Positions 17,718-25,351 of a stretch of DNA of 52,126 nucleotides are shown here, in pieces. The stretch comes from a virus, in the IMG/VR virus record IMGVR_UViG_3300032087_000495, positions 1 to 52,126 of that record. One strand, written 5' to 3'. Position numbers and translations under genes: made by a program. The first letter of the stretch is position 1; the number at the start of each line of letters is the position of its first letter. The notes under the pieces are model-generated. The model was not told where the DNA came from and searched no databases. It worked only from the letters and a program-made list of their open reading frames with translations.

Positions 17718-18166
17718 AGCGTCACCAATGTCCCACCGCTTTCAACGGTTAATGTAACACCACTAGCCACAGTAAACGGACCAGTTACGTTGGCGTTCTC
17801 TGTGGCTAGGATAGTGGTGTCTACAGTCAGGCTTTGATTATTTGTGCGGAAGATACCGCCAGACTTAAAGTTGCCTCTATTTTCTGCGGCAGGTGAAATA
17901 GACCCAGAAGACACACCCATGTACATAACAAAGATGTTGTTGCCAGAATTACTTGATGGCGCGGCACTAAAAGTTAAAGTAGTGCCATCAGGTACGGTAT
18001 ACGAACCAGTAGGCTCTTGAACCACCCCATCTACGGAAACGACTATATCTTCTGCACGAACCGTCTGGTTGAGAGTAAATGTAGTGGTGCTTCCATCACC
18101 ACTAAACTCCTGCCTTGTAGGTCTGGCCTGAAAACTAGATACTACTGGATTACCAAGAAAAGGCAT
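17714..18166 (-). CDS. Fibre anchor-type protein A (150 aa)
   Basis: Starts MPFLGNPVVSSFQARPTRQE, followed by a beta block ending VVSVDGVVQEPTGSYTV. That is the repeated domain typical of the virion-proximal region of phage tail fibres. The C-terminal 40 residues form a short repetitive beta segment (GPFTVASGVTLTVESGG) comparable with anchor B. It heads the first anchor-i-ii-iii block and overlaps its neighbours at both ends. Confidence 0.65.
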   Translation of the reverse strand: MPFLGNPVVSSFQARPTRQEFSGDGSTTTFTLNQTVRAEDIVVSVDGVVQEPTGSYTVPDGTTLTFSAAPSSNSGNNIFVMYMGVSSGSISPAAENRGNFKSGGIFRTNNQSLTVDTTILATENANVTGPFTVASGVTLTVESGGTLVTL

Positions 18167-18495
18167 CAGGTGATCTCCATTATACTCGCTACAGTATCCA
18201 AGCTGTTTGCCGTGTCGCTTTGCACAATCAAGCTATGCCCTGTCTCCATGACAATCTTGTTGCCTGCCATATATTCAAAACTAGATGCCGAAGGAATCGG
18301 TATGTCTTTTGCCAGAAACACCATATCGCCAGCGTTTAGCTTTATGTCAGCGGTGATTTGAGAAGATGAGGTGTTCGCCAGAGTCAGACCAATAACAACG
18401 GTAGTGGTAGAACTTGGCACGGTGTAAACAGCCATGTCTGAGTTGGCACTGGCTGATCCACCGTTGAACACCTTATTTTTAAAGGTATTAGCCAT
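18166..18495 (-). CDS. Small beta-rich structural protein (109 aa)
   Basis: Reads MANTFKNKVFNGGSASANSD, then TTVVIGLTLANTSSSQITAD and DIPIPSASSFEYMAGNKIV. This pattern (beta-sandwich with alternating hydrophobics) occurs, as I recall, in small virion proteins of marine myoviruses and podoviruses. It may be a capsid, neck or fibre accessory protein. It shares a single-base junction with anchor A. Confidence 0.6.
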   Translation of the reverse strand: MANTFKNKVFNGGSASANSDMAVYTVPSSTTTVVIGLTLANTSSSQITADIKLNAGDMVFLAKDIPIPSASSFEYMAGNKIVMETGHSLIVQSDTANSLDTVASIMEIT

Positions 18496-18504
18496 GTTCT
18501 ACTC

Positions 18505-18957
18505 CTACGCTACATCATCTAGTAAAGCACATACTATGACTTCGGCTGTTGATGCAGATGAGATAGCGTGTATATCCGCTACAGTTGTGTTTGGCAGTCT
18601 GGCCACGAAAGCTTCACTTGGGCCAATCGTAATACCGTCAGTTGCACTAGAAGATGCGGTGCCTGCGTCCAAGACTATGTAAATGCTGCGGCTGTTGGTG
18701 TCGACGTTTTTTATGAACAAAAACTTTACTTTGTCACCTGTAGCAACGGCAGTAGGTGCCGTGTCATCGTCAACTGCGGTGTAATCTGTATAATTACCAG
18801 CGATTAAGTCTGTGCTTGAGTTAGAGACGCTAGTCTTTTTGTAATACCACTTATCGTTGGCGTCATCAGGAGTGACAGTCATACTTGCCGAAAAGGTCTT
18901 AGCAATCTCGTCTGGCAAAACTGTCGCCTGTATTGTTGCGGAAGCATCATTTGCCAT
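18505..18957 (-). CDS. Small structural protein (150 aa)
   Basis: A Ser/Thr/Ala/Asp-rich protein of beta character (ATIQATVLPDEIAKTFSASM; KVKFLFIKNVDTNSRSIYIV). The phrase KFLFIKN resembles KFFIIKN in the next protein upstream, so both may share a beta-sandwich module. No family name can be given. It is well spaced (9 bases on each side) within the tail gene run. Confidence 0.55.
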   Translation of the reverse strand: MANDASATIQATVLPDEIAKTFSASMTVTPDDANDKWYYKKTSVSNSSTDLIAGNYTDYTAVDDDTAPTAVATGDKVKFLFIKNVDTNSRSIYIVLDAGTASSSATDGITIGPSEAFVARLPNTTVADIHAISSASTAEVIVCALLDDVA

Positions 18958-18966
18958 TTTTAACTC

Positions 18967-19479
18967 CTATCCTAAAGCTATGGCTAAAGCAGTAGCTGTA
19001 CCAGCGACCTCTGCACTACTACCTACGTTAAAAGATGTAGCAAGTCCAGTGACTGCCGCCCCTGATCCTGCACCATCACAGAACACAATGTCAGATGTAC
19101 CGTTTGGTATAGACACTGTAGCTCCTGTTCCTTGTTTTATAGTAGCTGCTCGGCTACCAGACAAAGAATTTTTTATAATGAAAAACTTTGTTGCTGTATT
19201 TGGAGCGATTGTTACAACATTTGTGCCACCAAGATCAGAGCCGCTGTCTTTCAGATTAATTACAGAAAACATTCCGGTCTGAACATTACTAGATCCAGAG
19301 GTTGGAGAGCCTAATCTTATAGTTAGATCTGTTGTAAGATCTGAAGCGGTTAGATCTGTGGCACCAGTTATTCTATCAAATATATCAAAGTTAAAGTTGG
19401 TAACGTCACCCCAACTACCAGAAAGTTCACCTGTAGCTGGTTTTTCTATGCCAAGGTTTGTACTAAACGAGCTTGCCAT
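18967..19479 (-). CDS. Putative tail fibre protein (170 aa)
   Basis: Begins SSFSTNLGIEKPATGELSGS, then WGDVTNFNFDIFDR. This is a frequent N-terminus of aquatic-phage fibre proteins. The remainder is beta-rich with NVVTIAPNTATKFFIIKNSL and glycine-rich turns. It precedes the fibre array and is likely part of the same organelle. No catalytic residues are evident. Confidence 0.6.
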   Translation of the reverse strand: MASSFSTNLGIEKPATGELSGSWGDVTNFNFDIFDRITGATDLTASDLTTDLTIRLGSPTSGSSNVQTGMFSVINLKDSGSDLGGTNVVTIAPNTATKFFIIKNSLSGSRAATIKQGTGATVSIPNGTSDIVFCDGAGSGAAVTGLATSFNVGSSAEVAGTATALAIALG

Positions 19480-19488
19480 ATACTGCTC

Positions 19489-20055
19489 CTATGCTGCCTG
19501 ATCCGTCCAAGAGGGCGTCTGTGACGGCGCTACGTCGCCCCAATTTGTCGTAGCCCCTGTTACAACACCCCAATTTGGAGTTTGCGCTGCTACAATCTCT
19601 GTATAAATAAGGACTATACCAGTATTTCCTGTCGCTGTAACCCCTGTTGGAAAAACTCCTATTGATAGTGGGAAAGTAACCGTTCCGGTGCTTAGTGCAG
19701 CCGTTCCTTCTACCCCTGTAAGGGACAAAAGTGAAGCTCCACTAACGCCCTCCTCACCCAGACTTACGGTGGCTACAGCACCAACACCTATCACCCTTGC
19801 TCCGGCGTTGGTCTGTTCATCGCCAAGAGCAGAAGTTCCTGCTACACCTGTGATTGAAAAAAGGGCTGTACCTGTTAAGGCTGGGTTTCCTACGGCTCCG
19901 GTGGCTGCGACTCCCGTGGGTGCGTGCAGAGCAGATCCTACTGGTGTTACAGTGCCAGCGGAGGCTGTAGCCGACACACCCGTGACAGAGATGGGTATGG
20001 CTTGGTTCCAAGCACCTTCGCCCCAAGTGCCTCTACCCCATCCCGATATAGTCAC
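19489..20055 (-). CDS. Repeat protein of six ~22-residue TGV units
   Basis: The 188-residue protein has a WGRGTWGEGAW opening, then about six imperfect units of 22-23 residues. Each is built on TGVxxTxxxG followed by a small-residue turn (TGVSATASAG, TGVAATGAVG, TGVAGTSALG, GVGAVATVSLG, TGVEGTAALS, TGVTATGNTG). A Trp-containing tail (TPNWGVVTGATTNWGDV) ends it. This is a likely beta-solenoid or stacked beta fibre shaft. Unit-length repeats are prone to expansion or contraction, so copy number may vary between relatives. Confidence 0.6.
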   Translation of the reverse strand: MTISGWGRGTWGEGAWNQAIPISVTGVSATASAGTVTPVGSALHAPTGVAATGAVGNPALTGTALFSITGVAGTSALGDEQTNAGARVIGVGAVATVSLGEEGVSGASLLSLTGVEGTAALSTGTVTFPLSIGVFPTGVTATGNTGIVLIYTEIVAAQTPNWGVVTGATTNWGDVAPSQTPSWTDQAA

Positions 20056-20067
20056 CGTGTCACTCCG

Positions 20068-20520
20068 TTACGCTATACGAATAATAGCGTTGCTTGCATC
20101 GGCTGTTGGAAACTGAATGGTAAAGGTGCCGGAAGTTGAGGTTTTGTTAGATGTAAAATCCAACACAGCCACAGCTTTATTGCTGTTGGTGCTATTGTAT
20201 ATCAAAGCGCCCATTGCAGTGATCGTTGCTGTGGTAAAGCTAAGATCCGCAAAATCGGTAAACGCAGTGGTGCCGGAAGTAGTTGGCGCAACTTTTGTAA
20301 GTGTGCCACCACCTGTTGCATATGTGCCACTGGAAGCCACCTCTCCTGTTGTGGTAAATGCAGTGGTTGTCGCCCCCAAAGTAGCAGTAGTGCTAGACTT
20401 TCCGCCACTGCCTTCTGCGTATAAAGCCAGTTTAAAGGCGTTGCCGTTTGTTGCGAAATTGTGTGTGCCCAACATCAACTCTTGTTTGAATGCGGTACAC
20501 ATTGCTTGTGCTATTGCCAT
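20068..20520 (-). CDS. Putative virion/tail structural protein (150 aa)
   Basis: The start is taken as the second of two adjacent ATGs (20520), where TGATG couples it to the upstream gene and GGGAG is 6 bases away. The N-terminus AIAQAMCTAFKQELMLGTHN is helical; the rest is Thr/Ser/Gly-rich beta structure. I remember similar proteins at this place in other aquatic phages, annotated only as structural or hypothetical. Confidence 0.6.
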   Translation of the reverse strand: MAIAQAMCTAFKQELMLGTHNFATNGNAFKLALYAEGSGGKSSTTATLGATTTAFTTTGEVASSGTYATGGGTLTKVAPTTSGTTAFTDFADLSFTTATITAMGALIYNSTNSNKAVAVLDFTSNKTSTSGTFTIQFPTADASNAIIRIA

Positions 20521-20807
20521 CATAGTCTCCCTATAGCGTCAGCTAGTTGATGTTGACCCGCTTCACGGACCTTCGCACAAATTGTAGCACGTTCTTCTTT
20601 TCTAGCCAACTCTACATAATATTGCACTAAATTTCTAACACGATCCTTAAAAGCTTCTGCCTGCAATCTAATTGGTTCAGGGGCTTCATCGGATATATAT
20701 ATTATCTTATCGGCTGCCATATCAGCTATTTGGTCGTTAGATAAGCCACCGTTATCAGAGGATACTATCTTAACAGACCCTACGGATGCTACGTTAAGCT
20801 CAAACAT
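20520..20807 (-). CDS. Small protein with N-terminal beta and C-terminal helix (95 aa)
   Basis: The start is placed at MFELNVASVGSVKIV (20807). The ribosome-binding site GGGAGAC is 8 bases from this ATG but too close to the ATG at 20813. The protein has a short beta part, then SNDQIADMAADKIIYISDEA and a charged helix ending GQHQLADAIGRL. It overlaps the end of the Rossmann-like gene by 8 bases. Function unknown. Confidence 0.6.
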   Translation of the reverse strand: MFELNVASVGSVKIVSSDNGGLSNDQIADMAADKIIYISDEAPEPIRLQAEAFKDRVRNLVQYYVELARKEERATICAKVREAGQHQLADAIGRL

Positions 20808-21477
20808 GATCATGTCTCCCAAAAATAACCGGATTTGATTCTACCGGTTCTGGCGGTCTTATATCAGACTGCTTTGTTATTAATATGTTGCCCCCTTCGA
20901 TTGTTTGAACTAGAGGGTCATCTAACCTATGGTAGCCATAAAGTTTTTCATTATCTGGGACATTTGTGTCTAACAACCCGGAACGGTGAGCTATCTCCAG
21001 TTTTATGCCTTTTGACGCGGCAATAGCACACCAAAACTCTACACAAGCTCTTCCTGACTCAGCCATGTTTACGTTTTTATATGTAAAATCAATACCGTAC
21101 AGACAAATCTTTGTTGCTTTTTTCCAAATAGCATATGCTACCGCGTAGGCCACTGTATTGTTAAAGTAACAGTAACCTGTTGATTTTACAACTTTTTCAA
21201 GCGGGTAGAGTTTTATGGCTGGAAAATCACTATGTTCTTGGCACGAGTATATTGGGTTTTTATTTTTACGTAAAAACTCTCTAGCTATTCCGGTTTGAGA
21301 ACCAGCGTTTTCAGTATCTAAAAAACGAGAAACGGGGTCCATCATAAACGTCTTATCGACGTGTATAATACCTCCGATACAATTAATTCCCCAAACTTCA
21401 TCAAAAGTTTGCGAGGCAACTCTTGCGGCTATGTAGTCGGCATAACTGCCGCCCAAGCCAACGATGGCAACTTTCAT
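20800..21477 (-). CDS. Rossmann-like protein, possible DUF115/MptE- or sialyltransferase-like fold (225 aa)
   Basis: Starts MKVAIVGLGGSYADYIAARV, a glycine-rich nucleotide-binding-type loop. Later segments are KICLYGIDFTYKNVNMAESG, RACVEFWCAIAASKGIKLEI and HRSGLLDTNVP. This layout resembles the MptE-like/DUF115 and GT42-like fold as I remember it. Enzymes of that group act on pterin or nucleotide-sugar substrates, but a catalytic role here is unproven. It lies between adaptor and tail genes, an odd place for an enzyme. It overlaps the adaptor gene by 4 bases. Confidence 0.5.
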   Translation of the reverse strand: MKVAIVGLGGSYADYIAARVASQTFDEVWGINCIGGIIHVDKTFMMDPVSRFLDTENAGSQTGIAREFLRKNKNPIYSCQEHSDFPAIKLYPLEKVVKSTGYCYFNNTVAYAVAYAIWKKATKICLYGIDFTYKNVNMAESGRACVEFWCAIAASKGIKLEIAHRSGLLDTNVPDNEKLYGYHRLDDPLVQTIEGGNILITKQSDIRPPEPVESNPVIFGRHDHV

Positions 21478-22328
21478 GTACGGGCCCTTCTTGGTAGCCC
21501 CTGTCTGTTTGCATCATCGTTTTCTCTAGCTTCCCCAAGATCCTTCAATCTAACCAAAGACTCTACAAAGCGCTCACTGTACATTTTCATAACGTCAGCT
21601 TCACCCTTCATATAAGTATATGCTTCAATCAAACTGCCATATAGTAAAGCGTTAGGGGCATTAACACTTAAAAAGGTCGTAGTAGCGTCTGCCGAAGTAG
21701 AAACTACCGTTCCCGTAGCCCCACTGGTTGCCCCAGTGACTGTTTCTCCCACAGTTAAATCTGTGCTTGGTATAACAATGTTAAAAGTCGTAGCGCTAGC
21801 AATAGACGCTATTGTTGTATTTGCACCGCTGGTCCCACCCGTAATTGTTTCTCCCGCTACAAAAGTCCCGCTTACGCTGCTAACCGTTAGTAAAAACTGA
21901 CTTTGAGTTAAACTTGTTGGCCTATAATAGTAATGAAGCTCCGCTGTGTAATCAGCATCTGGAGTGGGAGCTAATAAAAAATTTTGATAATCGTACACAC
22001 CATAATATTTAGGAAGACCGGTGGTAGCTGAATTTGGATTATACTCCTGTAAGAAGTTAACATCTTTGATTAACAAAAAGGTTTTATTACTAGAGCTTTC
22101 TAAGGATAAACTGAACGAAGCCAAATAGTCATCGGGCACCGCTAAAAACTGGTTTCCGGAAGTTGTGGTTCCAGTCGCATTTTTACGAAAAAATTCCAAA
22201 TCAACGCTTTTAAATATACGTTCTTCGGCTGCTTTAATAAAATCAACAAGGTGAGAGACAAAAGTAGTCTCTTGGTTTTCTGTATAGTCTTTTATCGCAG
22301 ACTTTAATGTAGTGTATGTAAAGCTCAT
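21474..22328 (-). CDS. Putative head-tail adaptor / tail tubular protein with inserted repeats (284 aa)
   Basis: Begins MSFTYTTLKSAIKDYTENQE, then HLVDFIKAAEERIFKSVDLE, followed by AVPDDYLASFSL and LHYYYRPTSL. I associate this plan with phage adaptor or tail-completion proteins. Residues about 145-212 hold an insertion of two imperfect copies of a Gly/Thr-rich unit (GETITGGTSGANTTIAS and GETVTGATSGATGTVVS). The final helix (ALLYGSLIEAYTYMKGEADV) returns to the usual pattern. It sits beside the gp4-like gene, as expected for neck parts. Confidence 0.6.
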   Translation of the reverse strand: MSFTYTTLKSAIKDYTENQETTFVSHLVDFIKAAEERIFKSVDLEFFRKNATGTTTSGNQFLAVPDDYLASFSLSLESSSNKTFLLIKDVNFLQEYNPNSATTGLPKYYGVYDYQNFLLAPTPDADYTAELHYYYRPTSLTQSQFLLTVSSVSGTFVAGETITGGTSGANTTIASIASATTFNIVIPSTDLTVGETVTGATSGATGTVVSTSADATTTFLSVNAPNALLYGSLIEAYTYMKGEADVMKMYSERFVESLVRLKDLGEARENDDANRQGLPRRART

Positions 22329-22639
22329 GTTACGCTCACTGTCACAGTTCCCAATACAGCCTCTGCTTGTGGTACTCGTTTGTACTCTATATCTACAGTA
22401 CTAAATATAGGGAATTTTACTGTCGTGTTAAAAATATTATTAGTGTCAGGACGTGCTTCTTTTAAAGTTTGTGGGTCATATATTTTTCTGAATGGACCTA
22501 ATTGAGGATGTTTTCTTTCAAACTCATCTTTTCCAACTAACGCCCCATTCCATTCTTTACGCATGTCTTTATAACGATACTTCATCCCAGATCTATCTGA
22601 AATAGCGTAAGAATTTTTTCCTGTAGCGTATCTAGGCAT
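22325..22639 (-). CDS. Small basic structural-region protein (104 aa)
   Basis: Starts MPRYATGKNSYAISDRSGMK, then MRKEWNGALVGKDEFERKHP. It looks like a common phage protein found between adaptor genes, usually uncharacterised. It is basic in the first 60 residues and beta-like later. It overlaps its neighbours by 4 bases and 1 base. Possibly a connector accessory. Confidence 0.6.
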   Translation of the reverse strand: MPRYATGKNSYAISDRSGMKYRYKDMRKEWNGALVGKDEFERKHPQLGPFRKIYDPQTLKEARPDTNNIFNTTVKFPIFSTVDIEYKRVPQAEAVLGTVTVSVT

Positions 22640-23307
22640 TAGTTTGTCCTAAAGTATGCGTACTCTGGCGTTACCGTAAAGCTAGACCGGTCTCTATCCT
22701 CACCCATAGCTCTTTCAAACTCTTCCTCGTACATGGCTTTAAGCATTTGAGTTCGATTAGGAGCTCTTTTAATAGATAGGTAATAAGCCAGACCGGCAGC
22801 CAAACAGGGATAAAATCTAAAAGGTACATCTAATGTGTTTATGGCTGTGTCTGCATCATCTATGCGTGTCAAAGCGTTATAAACAACAACATCCGTGCTA
22901 TTTTCTGGGGTCGGCCATAAACGTAGACTTGGTGTTACTTGTCTATCCAAGAAAAACTGCGTGGGTCTACCAGTAGTAGCTTTGTTTGGGATGTTTAGAT
23001 CATCGTCACGACTGACCCTTGTTAAAGAAAAGTCGGTGCTACTGCGAGTCACTACAGCGCTTAGTATATCAATTACATCTGCTGATAAAGCATATGTTCT
23101 TGTCCCAGAGGTCAAAGCTTGTGTGCGCTGTGTAATTGTCCACTGATTAAGACCACGGTTAGCCCACTCTGCCAGCATTATATTCAAAGATCTTCTGGCA
23201 GTTACAAGGTCATACCCTGTTCTAACTTCTAAGCCGCAACGCTCAAAAGCCTCTTCCACATAATCTGATACGTCTAATTCAAAGTTTACGCTTCCAGAAA
23301 CAGCCAT
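22639..23307 (-). CDS. P22 gp4-like head-tail adaptor (222 aa)
   Basis: Features ELDVSDYVEEAFERCGLEVR, RRSLNIMLAEWANRGLNQWT, RTYALSADVIDILSAVV, RPTQFFLDRQVTPSLRLWPT and a C-terminal helix with YYLSIKRAPNRTQMLKAMYE. This combination is characteristic of P22 gp4-like tail accessory factors that form the ring beneath the portal. Length is somewhat above gp4 (166). Its position between capsid and tail genes fits. Good but not certain. Confidence 0.7.
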   Translation of the reverse strand: MAVSGSVNFELDVSDYVEEAFERCGLEVRTGYDLVTARRSLNIMLAEWANRGLNQWTITQRTQALTSGTRTYALSADVIDILSAVVTRSSTDFSLTRVSRDDDLNIPNKATTGRPTQFFLDRQVTPSLRLWPTPENSTDVVVYNALTRIDDADTAINTLDVPFRFYPCLAAGLAYYLSIKRAPNRTQMLKAMYEEEFERAMGEDRDRSSFTVTPEYAYFRTN

Positions 23308-23984
23308 TACTTATCTTTCGCATATAGATTGTCGAATATCTGATTTACGTCCATTGTATAGTCTAAATCTGATTTTGAATAGTGTATATGCTGAGACGGT
23401 AAGAAATCAGGCGCACCTTGTCCGGTCTCAAACCATGCAGGGTGTGTAACTCGGACACGATTATTAGGCAAAGCAACAATGTTACCCGTGTACGGACCAG
23501 CATCCAAAAGCTCTAAAACGTGACTCTGCTTATGCTGCGCCGGGTCATCAGCGATCTCACTCTCCGTATAGTCCACCGTAAAATAGTATTTGGCCGGATA
23601 AAACTCAGGCCCTATTTTGGCTATCCAAGGGCACGGATGAGCACGATCTAAACGATAAACTGCGTGTGTATGGGACATGCAGTCCCAAGGTTGCGCCAAA
23701 TGGACAGGCATAGGTTCTGGCCATTCTTCAAAAGGCGTGTCTCCGACAAGTGCAGTTATAGGCATTCTGGCCCACATCGCTCCCCCGTGCACATTCTGCT
23801 CCTCTGTGCCGTCGGTCTCACAGCCGGTGAATATCATCTGAAAACTTAAACACCGGCTGGGCATCGTAGTAACCGCAATCGCCATGGCGTGAAGAAACTC
23901 GCCATGATAATCAGAATGGTTACACGTATACTCTCTCCGCACCCAACACTTGAAGTGCGGAATATTACTTTGAAGGTAGGGCAA
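23307..23984 (-). CDS. Conserved-looking structural-region protein (225 aa)
   Basis: Reads MPYLQSNIPHFKCWVRREYT, HGEFLHAMAIAVTTMPSRCL, then VHGGAMWARMPITALVGD and repeated His/Trp/Pro-rich segments (HAVYRLDRAHPCPWIAKIGP). It is unusually rich in His, Trp and Cys for a virion protein, so it may bind metal or be an enzyme-like fold. I recall homologues only as hypothetical proteins. It adjoins the gp4-like gene with one shared base. Confidence 0.6.
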   Translation of the reverse strand: MPYLQSNIPHFKCWVRREYTCNHSDYHGEFLHAMAIAVTTMPSRCLSFQMIFTGCETDGTEEQNVHGGAMWARMPITALVGDTPFEEWPEPMPVHLAQPWDCMSHTHAVYRLDRAHPCPWIAKIGPEFYPAKYYFTVDYTESEIADDPAQHKQSHVLELLDAGPYTGNIVALPNNRVRVTHPAWFETGQGAPDFLPSQHIHYSKSDLDYTMDVNQIFDNLYAKDK

Positions 23985-23988
23985 GGTC

Positions 23989-24273
23989 TTATACCTTGCC
24001 GCCCTTGGCCATACCCTTCTTCTTCATCATGCCGCCGTTGGCCATCTTTTGAACCTTGCCACCTTTAGCGTAACCTTTTTTCTTCATCATGCCGCCGTTG
24101 GCCATCTTTTGGACTTTACCGCCTTTAGCATAGCCCTTCTTCTTCGCAGGTCCACCGGCAGCCATCTTTTGGACTTTACCGCCCTTGGCCATGCCTTTTT
24201 TCTTCATGGTAGGTGCTACGTTACCTACAAGGCTAGATGCATATTCATCCATTGTCATAAATTCTTTTGCCAT
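23989..24273 (-). CDS. Lys/Gly repeat protein (94 aa)
   Basis: After a 23-residue leader (AKEFMTMDEYASSLVGNVAP) the protein is made of 20-residue units, KKKGYAKGGKVQKMANGG plus two residues, three complete and one partial. The DNA shows matching 60-bp tandem repeats. It is extremely basic, so nucleic-acid or portal/DNA contact inside the head is possible. Recombination between units could change its length. Function unknown. Confidence 0.6.
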   Translation of the reverse strand: MAKEFMTMDEYASSLVGNVAPTMKKKGMAKGGKVQKMAAGGPAKKKGYAKGGKVQKMANGGMMKKKGYAKGGKVQKMANGGMMKKKGMAKGGKV

Positions 24274-24282
24274 TTTTCGCTC

Positions 24283-24660
24283 CTATGCTTGGCTTACAGA
24301 ACCCTTGGTTCTTTTCCTACGGTTAGCCATTACAGCACCACAACCTCGTGCTACTGCGGTCCCCGCAATTCTTTTACCTTTAAATGGTCGTTTGGGCTTT
24401 GTCACGGCCCCACCATTCTTTAAACCTGTTACCTTTGCAGCTTTTGTATTAGCGACTGTAGTCTTTCCTTTAGCGCCTGCTTTTTTCTTTTTACGCGCTG
24501 TCGTAGCGCGTTCACTTTTGGATAAACTATTAGCTTTAGATCTAGGCAAGCAACGATCAGGGTTTTTCTTATCTTTTGAAGTACCACATGGGCCTTTGAT
24601 AGAGCCATCAGATCCAATCCTTACCCAATCTTGTTTCAACCACTGTTTTAGCTGGCCCAT
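24283..24660 (-). CDS. Basic Cys-containing small protein (125 aa)
   Basis: Reads LKQWLKQDWVRIGSDGSIKG, PCGTSKDKKNPDRCLPRSKA, SLSKSERATTARKKKKAGAKG. The PCGTSK...RCLPRSKA block is a pattern I remember from small proteins of marine phages and some giant viruses (DUF-type families). The rest is a Lys/Arg-rich tail with ARGCGAVMANRRKRTKG. Cys pairs could bind zinc. A packaged DNA-associated protein is an inference from charge and position next to capsid genes. Confidence 0.6.
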   Translation of the reverse strand: MGQLKQWLKQDWVRIGSDGSIKGPCGTSKDKKNPDRCLPRSKANSLSKSERATTARKKKKAGAKGKTTVANTKAAKVTGLKNGGAVTKPKRPFKGKRIAGTAVARGCGAVMANRRKRTKGSVSQA

Positions 24661-24908
24661 TACTTACCCTTTCTTTTGCCACCTTTTGACTTTTTGGCGT
24701 AGTTTGGGTCTTTACAGTATTTTGAAGCGGCCAAGTTTGCATACGCTGACGGGTACGTGTCAAAGGTGCGTTTAGCCCAAGCCTTGCCTTCGGGGCAAAT
24801 CTTACCACCACTTTTCACCTTCCCTCCTTTTTTCATGCGAACAGCGCCATTTGTAGCGCGTTTCGGCACAGGACAGGCCGCGGCCCCTATTCTTACTGCA
24901 CTGGTCAT
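24660..24908 (-). CDS. Basic small protein with KICPEGKAWAKRTFDTYPSA block (82 aa)
   Basis: Contains AACPVPKRATNGAVRMKKGG, GGKICPEGKAWAKRTFDTYP and SAYANLAASKYCKDPNY, then a Lys-rich tail. The TYPSAYANxAASKYC pattern is one I associate with DUF5872-like small viral proteins; the number is from memory. Three Cys residues may be structural. It directly follows the stop of the 52-residue membrane protein gene and shares a junction base with the next gene. Confidence 0.6.
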   Translation of the reverse strand: MTSAVRIGAAACPVPKRATNGAVRMKKGGKVKSGGKICPEGKAWAKRTFDTYPSAYANLAASKYCKDPNYAKKSKGGKRKGK

Positions 24909-25067
24909 CTAAAACACTTTCTGCACGACTGCGGCTGCAACAATTAATCCGGCTATGCCCCAAAGCCTTTGATCCAACTTATCTAGTTGTTTCTGTATCT
25001 GAGCATACCGGCCATTGCACTCCTCTTCGTGCTTTTCCAAAAGTTTAAGTACGTCGTCGGCCTTCAT
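24909..25067 (-). CDS. Short single-span membrane protein with coiled coil (52 aa)
   Basis: Translation MKADDVLKLLEKHEEECNGR, then helical YAQIQKQLDKLDQRLWGIAG and a hydrophobic C-terminus LIVAAAVVQKVF. The ATG overlaps the upstream stop (TAATG), and its TAG is immediately followed by the next ATG, so it fills the gap between two basic-protein genes exactly. It looks like a helix with a C-terminal membrane anchor. Function unknown; too small for most gene finders. Confidence 0.6.
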   Translation of the reverse strand: MKADDVLKLLEKHEEECNGRYAQIQKQLDKLDQRLWGIAGLIVAAAVVQKVF

Positions 25068-25351
25068 TAGCACTTCCACCTTCTTCTAGCTTGCCGCAGA
25101 CGACTATTTGGATTCTTAGCCGCCTTCGGAAATTTCTTCATCTGCCCAGCAGATCTAGCGCAAAATGACTTGCGCCGCTTTGCATCCTTACTGCCCTTTT
25201 TCACCTTGCCGGTGACAGCCGTCTTCAACTTACTGCCGGGGTTTTCTCTGCGATAACGCTCCACACCGGCTTTTGTCATTCCCGCACCAGACTTTGTGGA
25301 ACGGAAATACTTTTTAGTTTTAGGCGGCTGCTTGTCCTTCTTCCTAGCCAT
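25067..25351 (-). CDS. Basic protein with RRKSFCAR motif (94 aa)
   Basis: Key segments are GAGMTKAGVERYRRENPGSK, then AKRRKSFCARSAGQMKKFPK and a C-terminal DPNSR-like NPNSRLRQARRRWKC. I recall this FCARxxGxM...NSRxxxxxRxWxC architecture from small proteins of marine T4-like phages and giant viruses (possibly DUF6321). Net charge is strongly positive with two Cys. Likely nucleic-acid associated; exact role unknown. It overlaps the decoration gene by 8 bases. Confidence 0.65.
   Translation of the reverse strand: MARKKDKQPPKTKKYFRSTKSGAGMTKAGVERYRRENPGSKLKTAVTGKVKKGSKDAKRRKSFCARSAGQMKKFPKAAKNPNSRLRQARRRWKC

Noticed and set aside
23989-24273. CRISPR-like 60-bp repeats
   Set aside because: The repeats are in frame and encode a regular 20-residue unit, so they are protein repeats.
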